This document shows, in pieces, positions 17,348-26,398 of a stretch of DNA of 64,000 bases. The stretch is from Roseiarcus sp963748545. Its GTDB lineage: Bacteria > Pseudomonadota > Alphaproteobacteria > Rhizobiales > Beijerinckiaceae. The translations under genes and the position numbers were made by a program. Below the pieces are notes generated by a model. It was not told the DNA's origin and searched no databases. It worked only from the letters and a program-made list of their open reading frames with translations. The stretch spans positions 1 through 64,000 of the forward strand of contig CAVVJO010000054.1 of the NCBI GenBank assembly GCA_963748545.1, in the 5' to 3' direction. Each line of letters opens with the position of its first letter. The stretch's first letter is position 1.

Positions 17348-17853
17348 GGACCCTCCGCGGCCAACCGCCAGCCGCCGCCCGGCGCGCGCTCCAGCGTTAC
17401 GGTTTTCAATCCGAACGGCTCAGGCGTGACGCCGCGAATCCAGAGATCGAGGCGCTCCGCCTCGACCGTGAGAAAAGCCGCGGCCGCCTTGTCCGCCTCG
17501 GTTGGAAAGAACGCGTCATAGGCGCGCTTCCATCGTCTCCGAACCTCCGCCTCGTCATCTTCGAGCTTGGCCGCACCGGTCACAGAGACGAAGGAGTCCT
17601 CCGCCTCGCGCTGAAAGACGAGGACAACCTTGCCGCCCCGCCGGATGTTCGCCGCCTTGCCCGAGCGTCCGTCGGTCACGAAGCGGAATGTCCAGGCGTC
17701 GTCCCCAGCCCTCGGCGGCAACCGGCCCATTGGCCGCAAGCGCGGAACGCCGGTCCTGCCGGCGCTCGCGAGCCAGCAGGACCCGGCTTTGGCGACGGTC
17801 GCGGCGGCGCCCTCGACGAGCCGGCCAACTTCGGCGGAATCGCGTTCGTCCAT
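17344..17853 (-). CDS. Pyridoxamine 5'-phosphate oxidase-like flavin-binding protein
   Basis: 169-residue split-barrel protein (WLASAGRTGVPRLRPMGRL; WTFRFVTDGRSGKAANIRRGGKVVLVFQ; SVTGAAKL) resembling the general-stress-protein-26 group of the PNPOx family. Substrate unknown; flavin or F420 binding is inferred. ATG 17853 has GGGAGG eight bases upstream and is preferred to GTG 17862. It is the first gene of a short minus-strand run ahead of the truncated export gene. Confidence 0.78.
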   Translation of the reverse strand: MDERDSAEVGRLVEGAAATVAKAGSCWLASAGRTGVPRLRPMGRLPPRAGDDAWTFRFVTDGRSGKAANIRRGGKVVLVFQREAEDSFVSVTGAAKLEDDEAEVRRRWKRAYDAFFPTEADKAAAAFLTVEAERLDLWIRGVTPEPFGLKTVTLERAPGGGWRLAAEGP

Positions 17854-17950
17854 GCCTGACACCTCCCGCGCTCACAGAAGGGGGTGGCCTCCCGGAGGCA
17901 GACGCTCGCCGAAAATTATGCGTTTTCTTAGTCGGGGCGAGGCAAGCGCC

Positions 17951-18424
17951 TCACGCGGTAAGGGACGCGACGATAGCCTTCAACAGCGCCGCTGCGTCGC
18001 GCGGATCGAGCCGCACCTGCAAGCCGCGCTGGCCGCCGTTTAGATAGACGCGCTCGTGCGTCATCGCCTGCTCCTCGATCGCGGCGCGGGCCGGCTTCAT
18101 TTGTCCGAACGGACTGATCCCGCCAACCTTGTAGCCGGTGGCGCGCTCAGCGTCGGCAGGCTTCATCATCTGCGCCGACTTGCCCTGGAAGGCGGCCGCG
18201 AGTTTTTTCATCGAAACTTCGCGGTTGGAGGGGACGATGACGCAGACCGGTTTCCCGTCAACCAGCGCCATGAGGCTCTTCAGCACCCGATCCGGGGGTT
18301 CGCCCAAAGCTTCGGCCGCCTGGATGCCGATCTTCTCGGCGTCGGGGTCGTACGCGTAGCCATGAACGGTAAAGGCGACCCCGGACTGCTCAAGCGCCTT
18401 GGTCGCCCGCGTCGCCTTCGACAC
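17951..18424 (-). CDS. ybaK: Cys-tRNA(Pro)/Cys-tRNA(Cys) deacylase YbaK
   Basis: 157-residue editing enzyme that hydrolyses misacylated Cys-tRNA(Pro). Features include the N-terminal AVTKALEQ-like helix (TRATKALEQSGVAFTVHGY), the catalytic-lysine segment RVLKSLMALVDGKPVCVIVP, and GYKVGGISPFGQ with the conserved YxxGGISPFG. Intact, unlike the YbaK-like gene at 12981. Confidence 0.92.
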   Translation of the reverse strand: MSKATRATKALEQSGVAFTVHGYAYDPDAEKIGIQAAEALGEPPDRVLKSLMALVDGKPVCVIVPSNREVSMKKLAAAFQGKSAQMMKPADAERATGYKVGGISPFGQMKPARAAIEEQAMTHERVYLNGGQRGLQVRLDPRDAAALLKAIVASLTA

Positions 18425-18438
18425 GGCCAGCTCGTCCC

Positions 18439-18738
18439 TTACAGGGGACGCCCCTCATCGACTTCGTAAATTTTGAGGTTTCGCTCGCCAATGCCGAGGT
18501 CGCGTCCGGCTTTTCGCCAAACGCCCATATGCGCGGAGGACCCGTGCTTCTCGAGCGCCGCCTGATCGCGCCACAGCTCGCTGATATGAATCAGGCCTGG
18601 GTCGAGCACATCCTCGGCGAAGGCGTACTGCACGCAGCCGTCCTCCGCGCGAGTCGCCTCGATCATGCGCGCCATGGGGTCGCGCGCATCGCGGATTTTA
18701 TCAGAGGGGAAACGGACCGTGCCGGCGATCATGATCAT
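18439..18738 (-). CDS. Antibiotic biosynthesis monooxygenase (ABM) family protein
   Basis: 99-residue dimeric ferredoxin-like-fold protein related to YgiN quinol monooxygenase (IAGTVRFPSDKI; MIEATRAEDGCVQYAFAEDV; LIHISELWRDQAALEKHGSS). The ATG at 18738 or the one at 18732 could be used. The longer ORF up to 19377 lies antisense within the aminopeptidase-coding region and is rejected. Substrate unknown. Confidence 0.85.
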   Translation of the reverse strand: MIMIAGTVRFPSDKIRDARDPMARMIEATRAEDGCVQYAFAEDVLDPGLIHISELWRDQAALEKHGSSAHMGVWRKAGRDLGIGERNLKIYEVDEGRPL

Positions 18739-18830
18739 GGTCTCACTATAGAAGCGCCTCTGCGATTTCGGAAGCCCCCTGGAGGGCGTGCGTCGCCCAC
18801 GCCGCCGCGCTAAGCAAGCGCGCCGACAAC

Positions 18831-20084
18831 TCAGGCCCATTCGCCCTTGCGGAAGACAGGCGTTTTCGCGCCAGTCTCGTCGATCCCGTCGATATTGATG
18901 TGATCGGAGCCGATCATCCAGTCGATATGGATCAGGCTTGCGTTGCCGCCGCGGGCCGCGATCTCGCCGGGTTTGAGCGTCTCTCCGCCAACGAAGCATT
19001 TGGAATAGCACTGTCCAATGGCGACGTGGCAGGCGGCGTTCTCGTCGAACAGTGTGTTGAAAAACATCAGGCCGCTCTTCGAAATCGGCGAGGAATGTGG
19101 AACGAGGGCGACCTCGCCGAGCCGGCGCGCGCCCTCGTCGGTCTCCAGCACCTTGCGCAGCACGTCTTCGCCGCGAGAAGCCCGCGCATCGACGATCCGG
19201 CCGCCTTCGAATGTCACGGCGATATCCTCGATTAGCGTGCCTTGATAGGAGAGCGGTTTGGTGCTGACGACATGGCCTTCGACCCGCAAGGCGTGCGGCG
19301 TGGTGAACACCTCCTCGGTCGGGATGTTCGGGTTGCAGGTGACGCCGTTCTTGGCCGTCGACGCGCCGCCATGCCATTCATGCCCGTCGGCGAGCCCGAT
19401 GGTGAGGTCGGTGCCTGGTCCGGAATAGTGCAGGGCGTGGAAGCGCTTTTCGTTCAGCCATCGGGTTCTGACCGCGAGCGCTGAATTATGGGCGCTCCAG
19501 CCCGCGACTGGATCGTCGCCATCGACCCGCGACGCGGAAAAGATCGCGTCGGCCAGCTTTGCGACCGCAACCTCGTCGTCGTCGCCGGGAAACACCCGCT
19601 TCGCCCAGGAAAGCGTGGGATAGGCGATGATATTCCAGTTGATGTCGAAGCCGGCGATCCTTTCCAGCGCCGGCTTGTAGGCGATGGCGTTCGCCTTGTT
19701 GGCCCGCGCCACTTTCCCTGGGTCCGCGTCCGACAACAGCATCGGATCCTCCCCGACGATGGCGAGCCGGGCCGTATTGGCGGCAAACGCCTTGCCGACG
19801 CCGTCGTAAAGCCAGCCGGGCGCGCGATCAAAACTCGCGTCGGGCGCGAAGCGATAGCGCGCGAGCGTCATCTCCTCGTCGGAAAAGATCGGCGTGACAA
19901 GGCCCGCGCCGGCCTTGTAGGCCTCTTCGGCGACCTTGCGCGCAAGCGGCAGCGCCGCGGTCGGCGCCGTCAGGAAGAGGTCCTGCCCAGGCTGTAACCT
20001 CAGGCCGACCTTGACCGCGATTTCGGCGAGACGCCCGAGCCGGGCGGGATTGATCGAAGGAAAGTTGCGAAGGTGCGTGGTCAA
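18831..20084 (-). CDS. Aminopeptidase of the M29 family
   Basis: 417-residue metallo-aminopeptidase (AmpS/PepS type). Conserved regions visible are AEIAVKVGLRLQPGQDLFLTAP near the N-terminus, LTIGLADGHEWHGGASTAKNG, TEEVFTTPH, and the C-terminal metal site region SLIHIDWMIGSDHINIDGI. The start is TTG at 20084 with GGAGG seven bases upstream; no ATG fits. Intracellular peptide turnover is the expected role. Confidence 0.92.
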   Translation of the reverse strand: MTTHLRNFPSINPARLGRLAEIAVKVGLRLQPGQDLFLTAPTAALPLARKVAEEAYKAGAGLVTPIFSDEEMTLARYRFAPDASFDRAPGWLYDGVGKAFAANTARLAIVGEDPMLLSDADPGKVARANKANAIAYKPALERIAGFDINWNIIAYPTLSWAKRVFPGDDDEVAVAKLADAIFSASRVDGDDPVAGWSAHNSALAVRTRWLNEKRFHALHYSGPGTDLTIGLADGHEWHGGASTAKNGVTCNPNIPTEEVFTTPHALRVEGHVVSTKPLSYQGTLIEDIAVTFEGGRIVDARASRGEDVLRKVLETDEGARRLGEVALVPHSSPISKSGLMFFNTLFDENAACHVAIGQCYSKCFVGGETLKPGEIAARGGNASLIHIDWMIGSDHINIDGIDETGAKTPVFRKGEWA

Positions 20085-20279
20085 ATGAGCCTCCGGCGAG
20101 AGCGGGGAGCGGGAGCGTGAATGTCAACCATAAGGGGGCGAAGGGAGCGCAATAAGGCGACAAGGGCAAGATCTCCGATCACCGACGCAGTCGTTTCGCG
20201 CCGACGCCTCCGCGCCAAGATTGGGCGCCATGATTTGCCAGGTGAACACATACGTTTGTCCCCCGCGCGGAGATCCGGC

Positions 20280-20774
20280 ATGCCGACTAATCCCGAGAAT
20301 GTCCTTCCCGACGCCCTCCGCGAGGTGCGGACGAAGCCGCTGTTCGTGATGCGCCTCGATGTCCGGCCCTTGCAGATCGTGGGCGCGACGCCCGGCGGGT
20401 TTCGCCGCGTGGGCGTGGTTCCGAGCGGGACCTTCAAGGGCGAACGGCTTTCGGGCGTGGTGCTCGAGGGCGGCGCCGACTGGCAGGACGTCCGCCGCGA
20501 CGGCAGCGTGACTCTCAACGTCCGCCTCGTGCTCAAGACGGACGACGAGGCGATGATCGGCATGACCTATCGCGGACTGCGGCACGGTCCGACCGAGGTT
20601 CTCGCCCAACTCGACCGCGGCGAGACGGTCGACCCGGCCGAGTACTATTTCCGAACCGTCTGCTTTTTCGAAACCGCTGCCGAGCGTCACGCTTGGCTCA
20701 ATGGGATCGTGGCCATCGGCCTCGGTCATCGCTACTCGGACGGGCCGGTCTACAGCCTGTTCGAAGTGCTTTAG
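20280..20774 (+). CDS. DUF3237 domain-containing protein
   Basis: 164-residue protein with the DUF3237 beta-barrel pattern (FVMRLDVRPLQIVGATPGGFRR; GTFKGERLSGVVLEGGADW; EYYFRTVCFFETAAERHAWLN). Function unknown. The start is ATG 20280; the ORF upstream to 20121 has no family similarity. The stop overlaps the end of the convergent SAM hydrolase gene by four bases. Confidence 0.85.
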   Translation: MPTNPENVLPDALREVRTKPLFVMRLDVRPLQIVGATPGGFRRVGVVPSGTFKGERLSGVVLEGGADWQDVRRDGSVTLNVRLVLKTDDEAMIGMTYRGLRHGPTEVLAQLDRGETVDPAEYYFRTVCFFETAAERHAWLNGIVAIGLGHRYSDGPVYSLFEVL

Positions 20775-21502
20775 GACGAGACGATCTCGACGGGCGCCCC
20801 GACGGTCAGCCCGAGGGCGCGGTCGGCGCGGCCGCGGTTGACCGCGATCTCGGCCAAACCGTTGGAATTGGCATACCAGAAGGCAGCGCCGGGAGGCCGG
20901 TCGGAGAAGGTCCGCGCCGCCTCGAGCCTGCGGCCGGCCACGGCGAGTTTAGCATCCTGGGGCACGGCGGACGCCCGCAAACCCGTGATCGCATTGCCGT
21001 AGTGGTCGAAGTAAACGACCTCGGCAAGATCGTCGGGCCAGTCGGGCCGACGAATAGGGCGCTCGTCGATCGGGCGTCCCGGCGGGTCGTCGCCGCGGGC
21101 GATCTGAGCGGCGACCGGCGCAAACAGGTCGCGGCCGTGAAAGCTTGCCGACAGCGTCTCCGGCCTCCAGGCGATTTCCCAGCATCGCGCACGCTGTGGG
21201 CGGCGCTGAACCAGTTCGAAGAGTCCGTTTCCCGGTCCGACGAACCAGCGCCCGCTGGCTTCGACGATCACTGCTGGACGATCGCTCCCGACGCCGGGAT
21301 CGACCACTGCAAGGAACACGGTCCCTTCGGGAAACCAGGCGGAATAGGCCGCCAGCAGATAGGCCGAAGCCTTCGGGTCGCCGGTCGGCGCGTCCGCGAA
21401 GAGGTCGACGACTGGGACGGCCGGGGCCATCCGGGTGAGCACCGCCTTCATCTGGCCCGTATAAGGTCCGAGGAGGCCAAAATCGGTGAACAGGACGATC
21501 AT
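20771..21502 (-). CDS. S-adenosyl-L-methionine hydrolase (adenosine-forming)
   Basis: 243-residue DUF62 (SAM hydroxide adenosyltransferase) protein, which in characterised members splits SAM into adenosine and methionine with hydroxide. Seen are IVLFTDFGLLGPYTGQMKA at the N-terminus, VFLAVVDPGVGSDRPAV, the GPGNGLF motif, and YFDHYGNAITGL. ATG 21502 gives the family start. Single gene convergent with the DUF3237 gene. Confidence 0.9.
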   Translation of the reverse strand: MIVLFTDFGLLGPYTGQMKAVLTRMAPAVPVVDLFADAPTGDPKASAYLLAAYSAWFPEGTVFLAVVDPGVGSDRPAVIVEASGRWFVGPGNGLFELVQRRPQRARCWEIAWRPETLSASFHGRDLFAPVAAQIARGDDPPGRPIDERPIRRPDWPDDLAEVVYFDHYGNAITGLRASAVPQDAKLAVAGRRLEAARTFSDRPPGAAFWYANSNGLAEIAVNRGRADRALGLTVGAPVEIVSS

Positions 21503-21663
21503 GACGCAACGGAAGGTGGCCGCGCGCCGTCGCGAGGTCAACGGGGCCCGCCGCTGAAGGCGGTCGAGCGGCTCAAGCACGTGATCGCCGAACAATGCGG
21601 GGGGTGAGCGCGGGGCCCCCGCTCGCGAAGGACAAACCGACGCCATAGTCGGCGCTTGACGTA

Positions 21664-21683
21664 GATATACCGAACGGTATATC
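21664..21683. promoter_or_regulatory. TetR-type operator before the tetR gene
   Basis: Perfect inverted repeat with 9-bp arms (GATATACCG / CGGTATATC) and a 2-bp AA centre, touching the ATG of the regulator at 21684. A closely related palindrome follows the gene at 22321. Autoregulation is inferred. Confidence 0.75.
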
Positions 21684-22337
21684 ATGACGCGGATGCCTCC
21701 CTCGTCGGACGATACGCGTGCTGAGCTTCTCGCCCGCGCCCTCGACCTCTTCGCCGCCTATGGCTACGATGGCGTGGGCGTGCAGCAGATCTGCGCCGCG
21801 GCGGGTGTGACCAAGCCGACCCTCTATCATCATTTCGGCAGCAAGCGCGGGCTCCTCGAGAGATTGATGGAATTGCGGCTCGAAGCGTTGCACGCAGCCC
21901 TTCAGCAAGGGGGCGCGCCGCACAGCGAGCTCGAGGCCGCGCTGACGGCGATCGCCGAGGCGACCTTCAGCTTCGCGGCGCGTGAGCGCACGTTTTACCG
22001 GCTCTATCTCACGCTTTGGTTCGCGCCAGTCCGTAGCGAGGCCTATGACGTGGCAAGGGTGTTCCATGAGCGGCATTTCGATGCGGTCGAGCGGCGGTTC
22101 GGCGAGGCCGCCAGGGAGAGCCGCGCGCTCGATGGCCGCAGCCGGGACCTCGCCGCCGCCTTCCTTGGCGTGCTGAACAACCATATCGGCCTCGCCCTCA
22201 ACAATTACGCGGCGCTGAACGCGAAGCGCGCGAACGCGACGGCGCACGCCTTCCTCTACGGCGTTTCGCCAGAACCGGATCGAGGCGCATCGCGCGGTCG
22301 CAGAAAGCTGTCCCCAGATCTACCGATCGGTACATAG
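21684..22337 (+). CDS. TetR/AcrR-family transcriptional regulator
   Basis: 217-residue regulator. The N-terminal HTH is typical (ELLARALDLFAAYGYDGVGVQQICAAAGVTKPTLYHHFGSKRGLL, residues about 14-58), followed by a helical ligand-binding domain. Its start codon abuts a perfect 20-bp palindrome, and a shorter related palindrome covers the end of the gene upstream of the GH13 gene, so both genes are probably under its control. The last 15 or so residues are basic and less conserved. Confidence 0.93.
   Translation: MTRMPPSSDDTRAELLARALDLFAAYGYDGVGVQQICAAAGVTKPTLYHHFGSKRGLLERLMELRLEALHAALQQGGAPHSELEAALTAIAEATFSFAARERTFYRLYLTLWFAPVRSEAYDVARVFHERHFDAVERRFGEAARESRALDGRSRDLAAAFLGVLNNHIGLALNNYAALNAKRANATAHAFLYGVSPEPDRGASRGRRKLSPDLPIGT
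22321..22332. promoter_or_regulatory. Second TetR-type operator before the GH13 gene
   Basis: The 12-bp palindrome TACCGATCGGTA matches the core of the first operator (TACCGAACGGTA) at 11 of 12 positions. It lies at the 3' end of tetR, 17 bp before the GH13 start. Regulation of the GH13 gene is inferred. Confidence 0.55.
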
Positions 22338-22349
22338 GAGCGCCCGTTC

Positions 22350-23666
22350 ATGCCCGCTTGGATCGAACACGCGATCTTCTGGCAGGTCTATCCGCTGAGC
22401 TTCGTCGGCGCCGAAATCCGCCCAGATCGGCCGACGCCGCTCGCCCACCGCCTGGACCGGCTGACCCACTGGCTCGATTACGCCATCGAGCTTGGCGCCT
22501 CTGGCCTGATGTTGGGCCCGATCTTCGCCTCCGCCACGCATGGTTACGACACGACCGACCATTTTCGCATCGACCCGAGGCTCGGCGACGACGCTGATTT
22601 CGACACGCTGATCGGCTCCGCGCGAAGCCGCGGGATGAGGGTCCTGCTCGACGGCGTGTTCAACCATGTCTCGCGCCGGCATCCGGCCTTCGCGGAGGTT
22701 TGCGCGCAAGGCCGATCCGCCCCCCGCGCGCGCTGGTTCCGCCTCTCTTGGCCGAGCGGGCAGGCAGCCCCAGAGGCCGAGACGTTCGAGGGCCACCACG
22801 ATCTCGTCGCGCTCAATCACGACGCGCCCGAAATCGAAAACCTCGTGGTCGACGTGATGATCCACTGGCTCGACCGCGGCGCCTCCGGCTGGCGGCTCGA
22901 CGCCGCCTATGCGGTCCCGCCGCGTTTCTGGGCGCGCGTGCTGCCGCGCGTGCGCGCGAAGCACCCTGACGCCTATCTCGTCGGCGAAGTGATTCATGGC
23001 GACCTCGTCGCCTTCGTGAAGGACAGCGGTGTCGACGCCGTGACTCAATACGAGCTCTGGAAGGCGATCTGGAGCGCGCTCAACGACCGCAATTTCTTCG
23101 AACTCGCCTGGGCGCTCGACCGGCACAACGGCTTCCTCGACGCCTTCGTACCCCAGACCTTCGTCGGCAATCACGACGTCACCCGGCTCGCGAGCCGCCT
23201 CGCCGATCTGCGGACGCTCGACCACGCGCTCGCAATCTTGTTCGCCTGTGGCGGCACGCCCTCGATCTACGCCGGCGACGAACAGGGATTTACGGGCGTC
23301 AAGGAGAACCGGCTGGGGGGCGATGACGCCGTCCGTCCGACCTTCCCCGATCGGCCAGGGGCGCTTCCGCCGGAAGGGTCGCCAGTCTATCGCCGCCATC
23401 AGGAGTTGATCGGCCTGAGGCGGCGCCATGCCTGGCTGCATCGGGCCAGAACCCGCGTCGTGCATCTCGCCAACGAGGCCTTCGTCTTCGAAGCGCGCGA
23501 GGGCGACCGGCGGCTCATGGTTGCGCTCAATCTCGGACAGGAGACCACGCTGCCCGCTCCCGGGATGCATACGATTCTGTTCGGGCGCGACGCCGGCCTC
23601 GGAGACCAAAAGATGCGTCTCGGCGAAATCGGCTGGGCGATCGTCTCGCCCGAGCCGGCCCCGTAG
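22350..23666 (+). CDS. GH13 alpha-amylase-family glycosidase
   Basis: 438-residue (beta/alpha)8 enzyme with all four GH13 regions: DGVFNHV (I), GWRLDAAYA with the nucleophile Asp (II), GEVIHG with the acid Glu (III) and FVGNHDV (IV). No signal peptide, so it is a cytoplasmic alpha-glucan or trehalose-type enzyme; the precise specificity cannot be read. It starts 12 bp after tetR with a palindrome in front. Confidence 0.92.
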   Translation: MPAWIEHAIFWQVYPLSFVGAEIRPDRPTPLAHRLDRLTHWLDYAIELGASGLMLGPIFASATHGYDTTDHFRIDPRLGDDADFDTLIGSARSRGMRVLLDGVFNHVSRRHPAFAEVCAQGRSAPRARWFRLSWPSGQAAPEAETFEGHHDLVALNHDAPEIENLVVDVMIHWLDRGASGWRLDAAYAVPPRFWARVLPRVRAKHPDAYLVGEVIHGDLVAFVKDSGVDAVTQYELWKAIWSALNDRNFFELAWALDRHNGFLDAFVPQTFVGNHDVTRLASRLADLRTLDHALAILFACGGTPSIYAGDEQGFTGVKENRLGGDDAVRPTFPDRPGALPPEGSPVYRRHQELIGLRRRHAWLHRARTRVVHLANEAFVFEAREGDRRLMVALNLGQETTLPAPGMHTILFGRDAGLGDQKMRLGEIGWAIVSPEPAP

Positions 23667-23806
23667 CCGATCGCAGGGCGCGCGCGTTAGCGGTTGATGA
23701 ACCACGCGCGGTCAATTCGCCCTTGGTTATGGGAACGACGGGCCGAAAGCATCGTTGGGTGACAGAGCCTGGCGACAGGCGCCGCCGAGTCTTTGGAGGT
23801 GGTTCA

Positions 23807-24127
23807 TTGAAAGTCCCATATCTTGTCCTCGCCCTCGTGGCTGCATCGCCCGCTTATTCCGAAACGGTGTCGCCGGAGGCGGACGCTTGCAAAGCCAGCG
23901 GACTGATCGCCCTCAAGCAGAAGTCGCCGCAGGTCAAGGATATCGTGATCGACCTCGACAGCGCGAAAGTGATCAACGCCGACACCTCGATCGAGAACGT
24001 GCCCGTCAAGACCGTCGTCATCGCCGACGCCTACGTCGAGCGGGCCTCCAAGGACAAACCGCAGACGCTGGTCTGCATCATTGGCGACAAGGGCAAAGTG
24101 CTCATGACCTTATTTTCCAACCGCTGA
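23807..24127 (+). CDS. Small exported protein of unknown function
   Basis: 106 residues from a TTG start that has GGAGG at 23795-23799. The N-terminus (KVPYLVLALVAASPAYSE) is a clear signal peptide. The mature part has two cysteines (ADACKASG; LVCIIGDKGK), probably a disulphide in the periplasm. Family not recognised. Confidence 0.65.
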   Translation: MKVPYLVLALVAASPAYSETVSPEADACKASGLIALKQKSPQVKDIVIDLDSAKVINADTSIENVPVKTVVIADAYVERASKDKPQTLVCIIGDKGKVLMTLFSNR

Positions 24128-24214
24128 CAGACGGCCTGTCGCGCGCGCGATCGAGGAGGGCGCCTCGCAGTCCATGAGACGGTCGCCGTCATGGACACAT
24201 CGAGCGCGTCCAGC

Positions 24215-25039
24215 TTAGCTGAGATCGCTCATTGCCCCTTTGCGCACCCACGTGCGCGCCAGGCCCACCGCTTCAAAGCCGAGGCGGGCGTATAGCCGCT
24301 TCGGTCGGTCATCGGCCAGCGCGCCTTGAAAAATCGTCTGGCAGCCGTCGCCGCGCAGGCGGTCGACGAACGCCGCGATCATGCCCGTTGCGACGCCACG
24401 CCGCCGGGCTGACGGCAGGACGAACAGGTCTTCGATGATCCCGACGCTCTCTGGCGCTGCGGCACAGGCCCCGTAGGCGACCGCCCCCTCATTCTCGATC
24501 GCCAGATGGAACCGATAGGCGGGGCTTTTCCTCCGGTAGACCTCGACCATGCGCCCGCTGAATTCCAGGTCGAGGTCCAGGCCGTCGACGCCTGAGCGCT
24601 CGGCGTGATTGGCGATGACGAGCCGCAGGAGGATTTCCCAGTCAGAGTTCTCGATAACAGGCCTCAACGTCACCGGCGCGCCGCGGCCGGCAAGTTCGCC
24701 CGAGAGCGCCATCAGGATAGCGACAGGGCGCTCGACGAAATCGTCGAGCGCGAGGCGCGCCAGAAACCGGTCGGGCGTAAATCGATCGGTATGGACCACC
24801 CGCCAAGGCGTATGCGCAAGATGCGCCTCCATCGCGGCGAACACGGCCCCGATCCCGGCCTCGTCCTCGGCGGTGACCGCGTCCGCATGGTTGACGTCCC
24901 AGACGTCCGCATGGGCCGGGTCGACCACGATGTGACAGCAGTGTTCCGCGATCACATCCGCGCCCAACCGGCGCTGCCAGCGATACGCTTCCGCAACGAA
25001 CCGGGCGAGATCGCTCTGTCGGCCAGGGCTTTCGTTCAT
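24215..25039 (-). CDS. GNAT-family N-acetyltransferase
   Basis: 274-residue protein. The C-terminal half is a GNAT domain with the acetyl-CoA loop LFVLPSARRRGVATGMIAAFVDRL and the LYARLGFEAVG ending. The N-terminal 120 residues form a second, degenerate region of unknown role. ATG 25039 overlaps the stop of the AraC gene by four bases, so the two are cotranscribed. Confidence 0.85.
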   Translation of the reverse strand: MNESPGRQSDLARFVAEAYRWQRRLGADVIAEHCCHIVVDPAHADVWDVNHADAVTAEDEAGIGAVFAAMEAHLAHTPWRVVHTDRFTPDRFLARLALDDFVERPVAILMALSGELAGRGAPVTLRPVIENSDWEILLRLVIANHAERSGVDGLDLDLEFSGRMVEVYRRKSPAYRFHLAIENEGAVAYGACAAAPESVGIIEDLFVLPSARRRGVATGMIAAFVDRLRGDGCQTIFQGALADDRPKRLYARLGFEAVGLARTWVRKGAMSDLS

Positions 25040-26121
25040 GCTCGGGCGGGTCTGCGATCGATCGCCGCGCGCCGATAGGTCAAAGGCGATTGGCCGGTCC
25101 AGCGCCTGAAGGCGTGGGTGAACGACGTTGGGGCTTCGTATCCAAGAAGCCACGCGACTTGGGTGAGCGGACGGCTATCGTCTTTGACGTAGGCGAGGGC
25201 CAGATTGCGTCGCAACCCCTGCAAAACCTCGGAGAAGCTGGTGCCTTCGTCGGCAAGTTTCCGGGAAACCGTCCTCGAGCTTAGCGACAAGCGTCCGGCG
25301 ACGGACTGCAACCCGACGGGGCCTTCGGGCATCAGCCGCTGGATCTCCGCCTCCACGATCGTGCGGAATGCCGTCCTTGCGGTTGTCCGCTCGCTCGCCG
25401 CCACCTCGCAAAGCGGTTTCACGATTTCATGCAGATGAAGGTCCTCGGTCACGAGAGGAAAGTCCAGGACGGCGTTCAAGAACACGAACCGCCCCGAGGC
25501 CCCGCCGAATTCGACCGGACACCCAAGGAACTGCGCGAACGGCTTCGTCTCGCCGTGGGCAAAATGAGGAAGCGTAGCGCTGATCGGCGAAAGCTGGCGC
25601 CCGGTAAACTGCCTCATCGCACGGAGGCTGAGCGCCGCCCAGAACTCCGTGTTGACGCTCACGTCCTGCGCCGCAACGCCGGAATATTCGAACTCAACCA
25701 CATAATGCGCTCCGAGCCGATGCGACCTCAGGATCAGGCTCTCGTTGATCAGTTTCGAATAGGCCAGGAACAGGTTTAGCGCGTCTCGGAGGCGTTGCGG
25801 AGAGGAGGTCACGTAGTACAGCAGCCCCAACTCTCGCAGATTGGTTCCGGCGGCGAGATGCAGGCCGAGGCCGTCGTCTCCTAACGCTTTCGCGGCCAGT
25901 TCGAGAAATCGCCCCTGACGCGAGGCGGGCACTCGGGTCTCCGGCGCCCTCAGCGCGTACCCGGCCAACCCGGCTCGTTCGACAAGCGGTTCGGCGCGAA
26001 CGCCGCGCCTCTGGAGAGCCCTGAGCGCCTGTCGAATCGCCAAGGTTGTGACGCTAGGTTCGTACAGACCCGCCACCGACTGCAAAGCCCGCTCATTGCC
26101 GCTCAACATGTCCGCCAGCAT
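25036..26121 (-). CDS. AraC-family transcriptional regulator (Arabinose_bd type)
   Basis: 361-residue regulator with an N-terminal Arabinose_bd-type ligand domain (GDDGLGLHLAAGTNLRELGLLYY) and two C-terminal HTH motifs (LQSVAGRLSLSSRTVSRKLADEGTSF; LTQVAWLLGYEAPTSFTHAFRRWTGQSP). This architecture is that of OruR/ArgR-like regulators. It heads a two-gene operon with the GNAT gene. ATG 26109 is an alternative start. Confidence 0.9.
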   Translation of the reverse strand: MLADMLSGNERALQSVAGLYEPSVTTLAIRQALRALQRRGVRAEPLVERAGLAGYALRAPETRVPASRQGRFLELAAKALGDDGLGLHLAAGTNLRELGLLYYVTSSPQRLRDALNLFLAYSKLINESLILRSHRLGAHYVVEFEYSGVAAQDVSVNTEFWAALSLRAMRQFTGRQLSPISATLPHFAHGETKPFAQFLGCPVEFGGASGRFVFLNAVLDFPLVTEDLHLHEIVKPLCEVAASERTTARTAFRTIVEAEIQRLMPEGPVGLQSVAGRLSLSSRTVSRKLADEGTSFSEVLQGLRRNLALAYVKDDSRPLTQVAWLLGYEAPTSFTHAFRRWTGQSPLTYRRAAIDRRPARA

Positions 26122-26177
26122 GGACAGTCACTTGATGGATGTCGAGTGCGGGAACCGGCGGCAGGTTTTCGCCTTAA

Positions 26178-26229
26178 ACAAAAACACCCCGCGCCGAAGA
26201 AGGGGGTGCTTCGGGCGGGGCTTTTCTTT
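26178..26229. terminator. Bidirectional intrinsic terminator
   Basis: A two-part stem (26187-26192 with 26215-26220; 26194-26199 with 26209-26214) is flanked by an A-rich left side and a CTTTTCTTT right side, so it can terminate in both directions. On the minus strand it ends the isochorismatase transcript ahead of the AraC gene. Confidence 0.75.
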
Positions 26230-26398
26230 GCGAGCCTCGTCAAGGGGTGCAACTTGGCTCGCAACCTCTCTTTGGGCCAAGAAGGGATCGCGGTCCTGTT
26301 CCCCTGCGCCAGTCTCCTGTCATTTCCCGCCAAGGGTTGCAAAAGGTCATCGCGGCGCCTCTGTGGATAAAGGCCTGCCGTCCGAGGACCCCGCCGCC

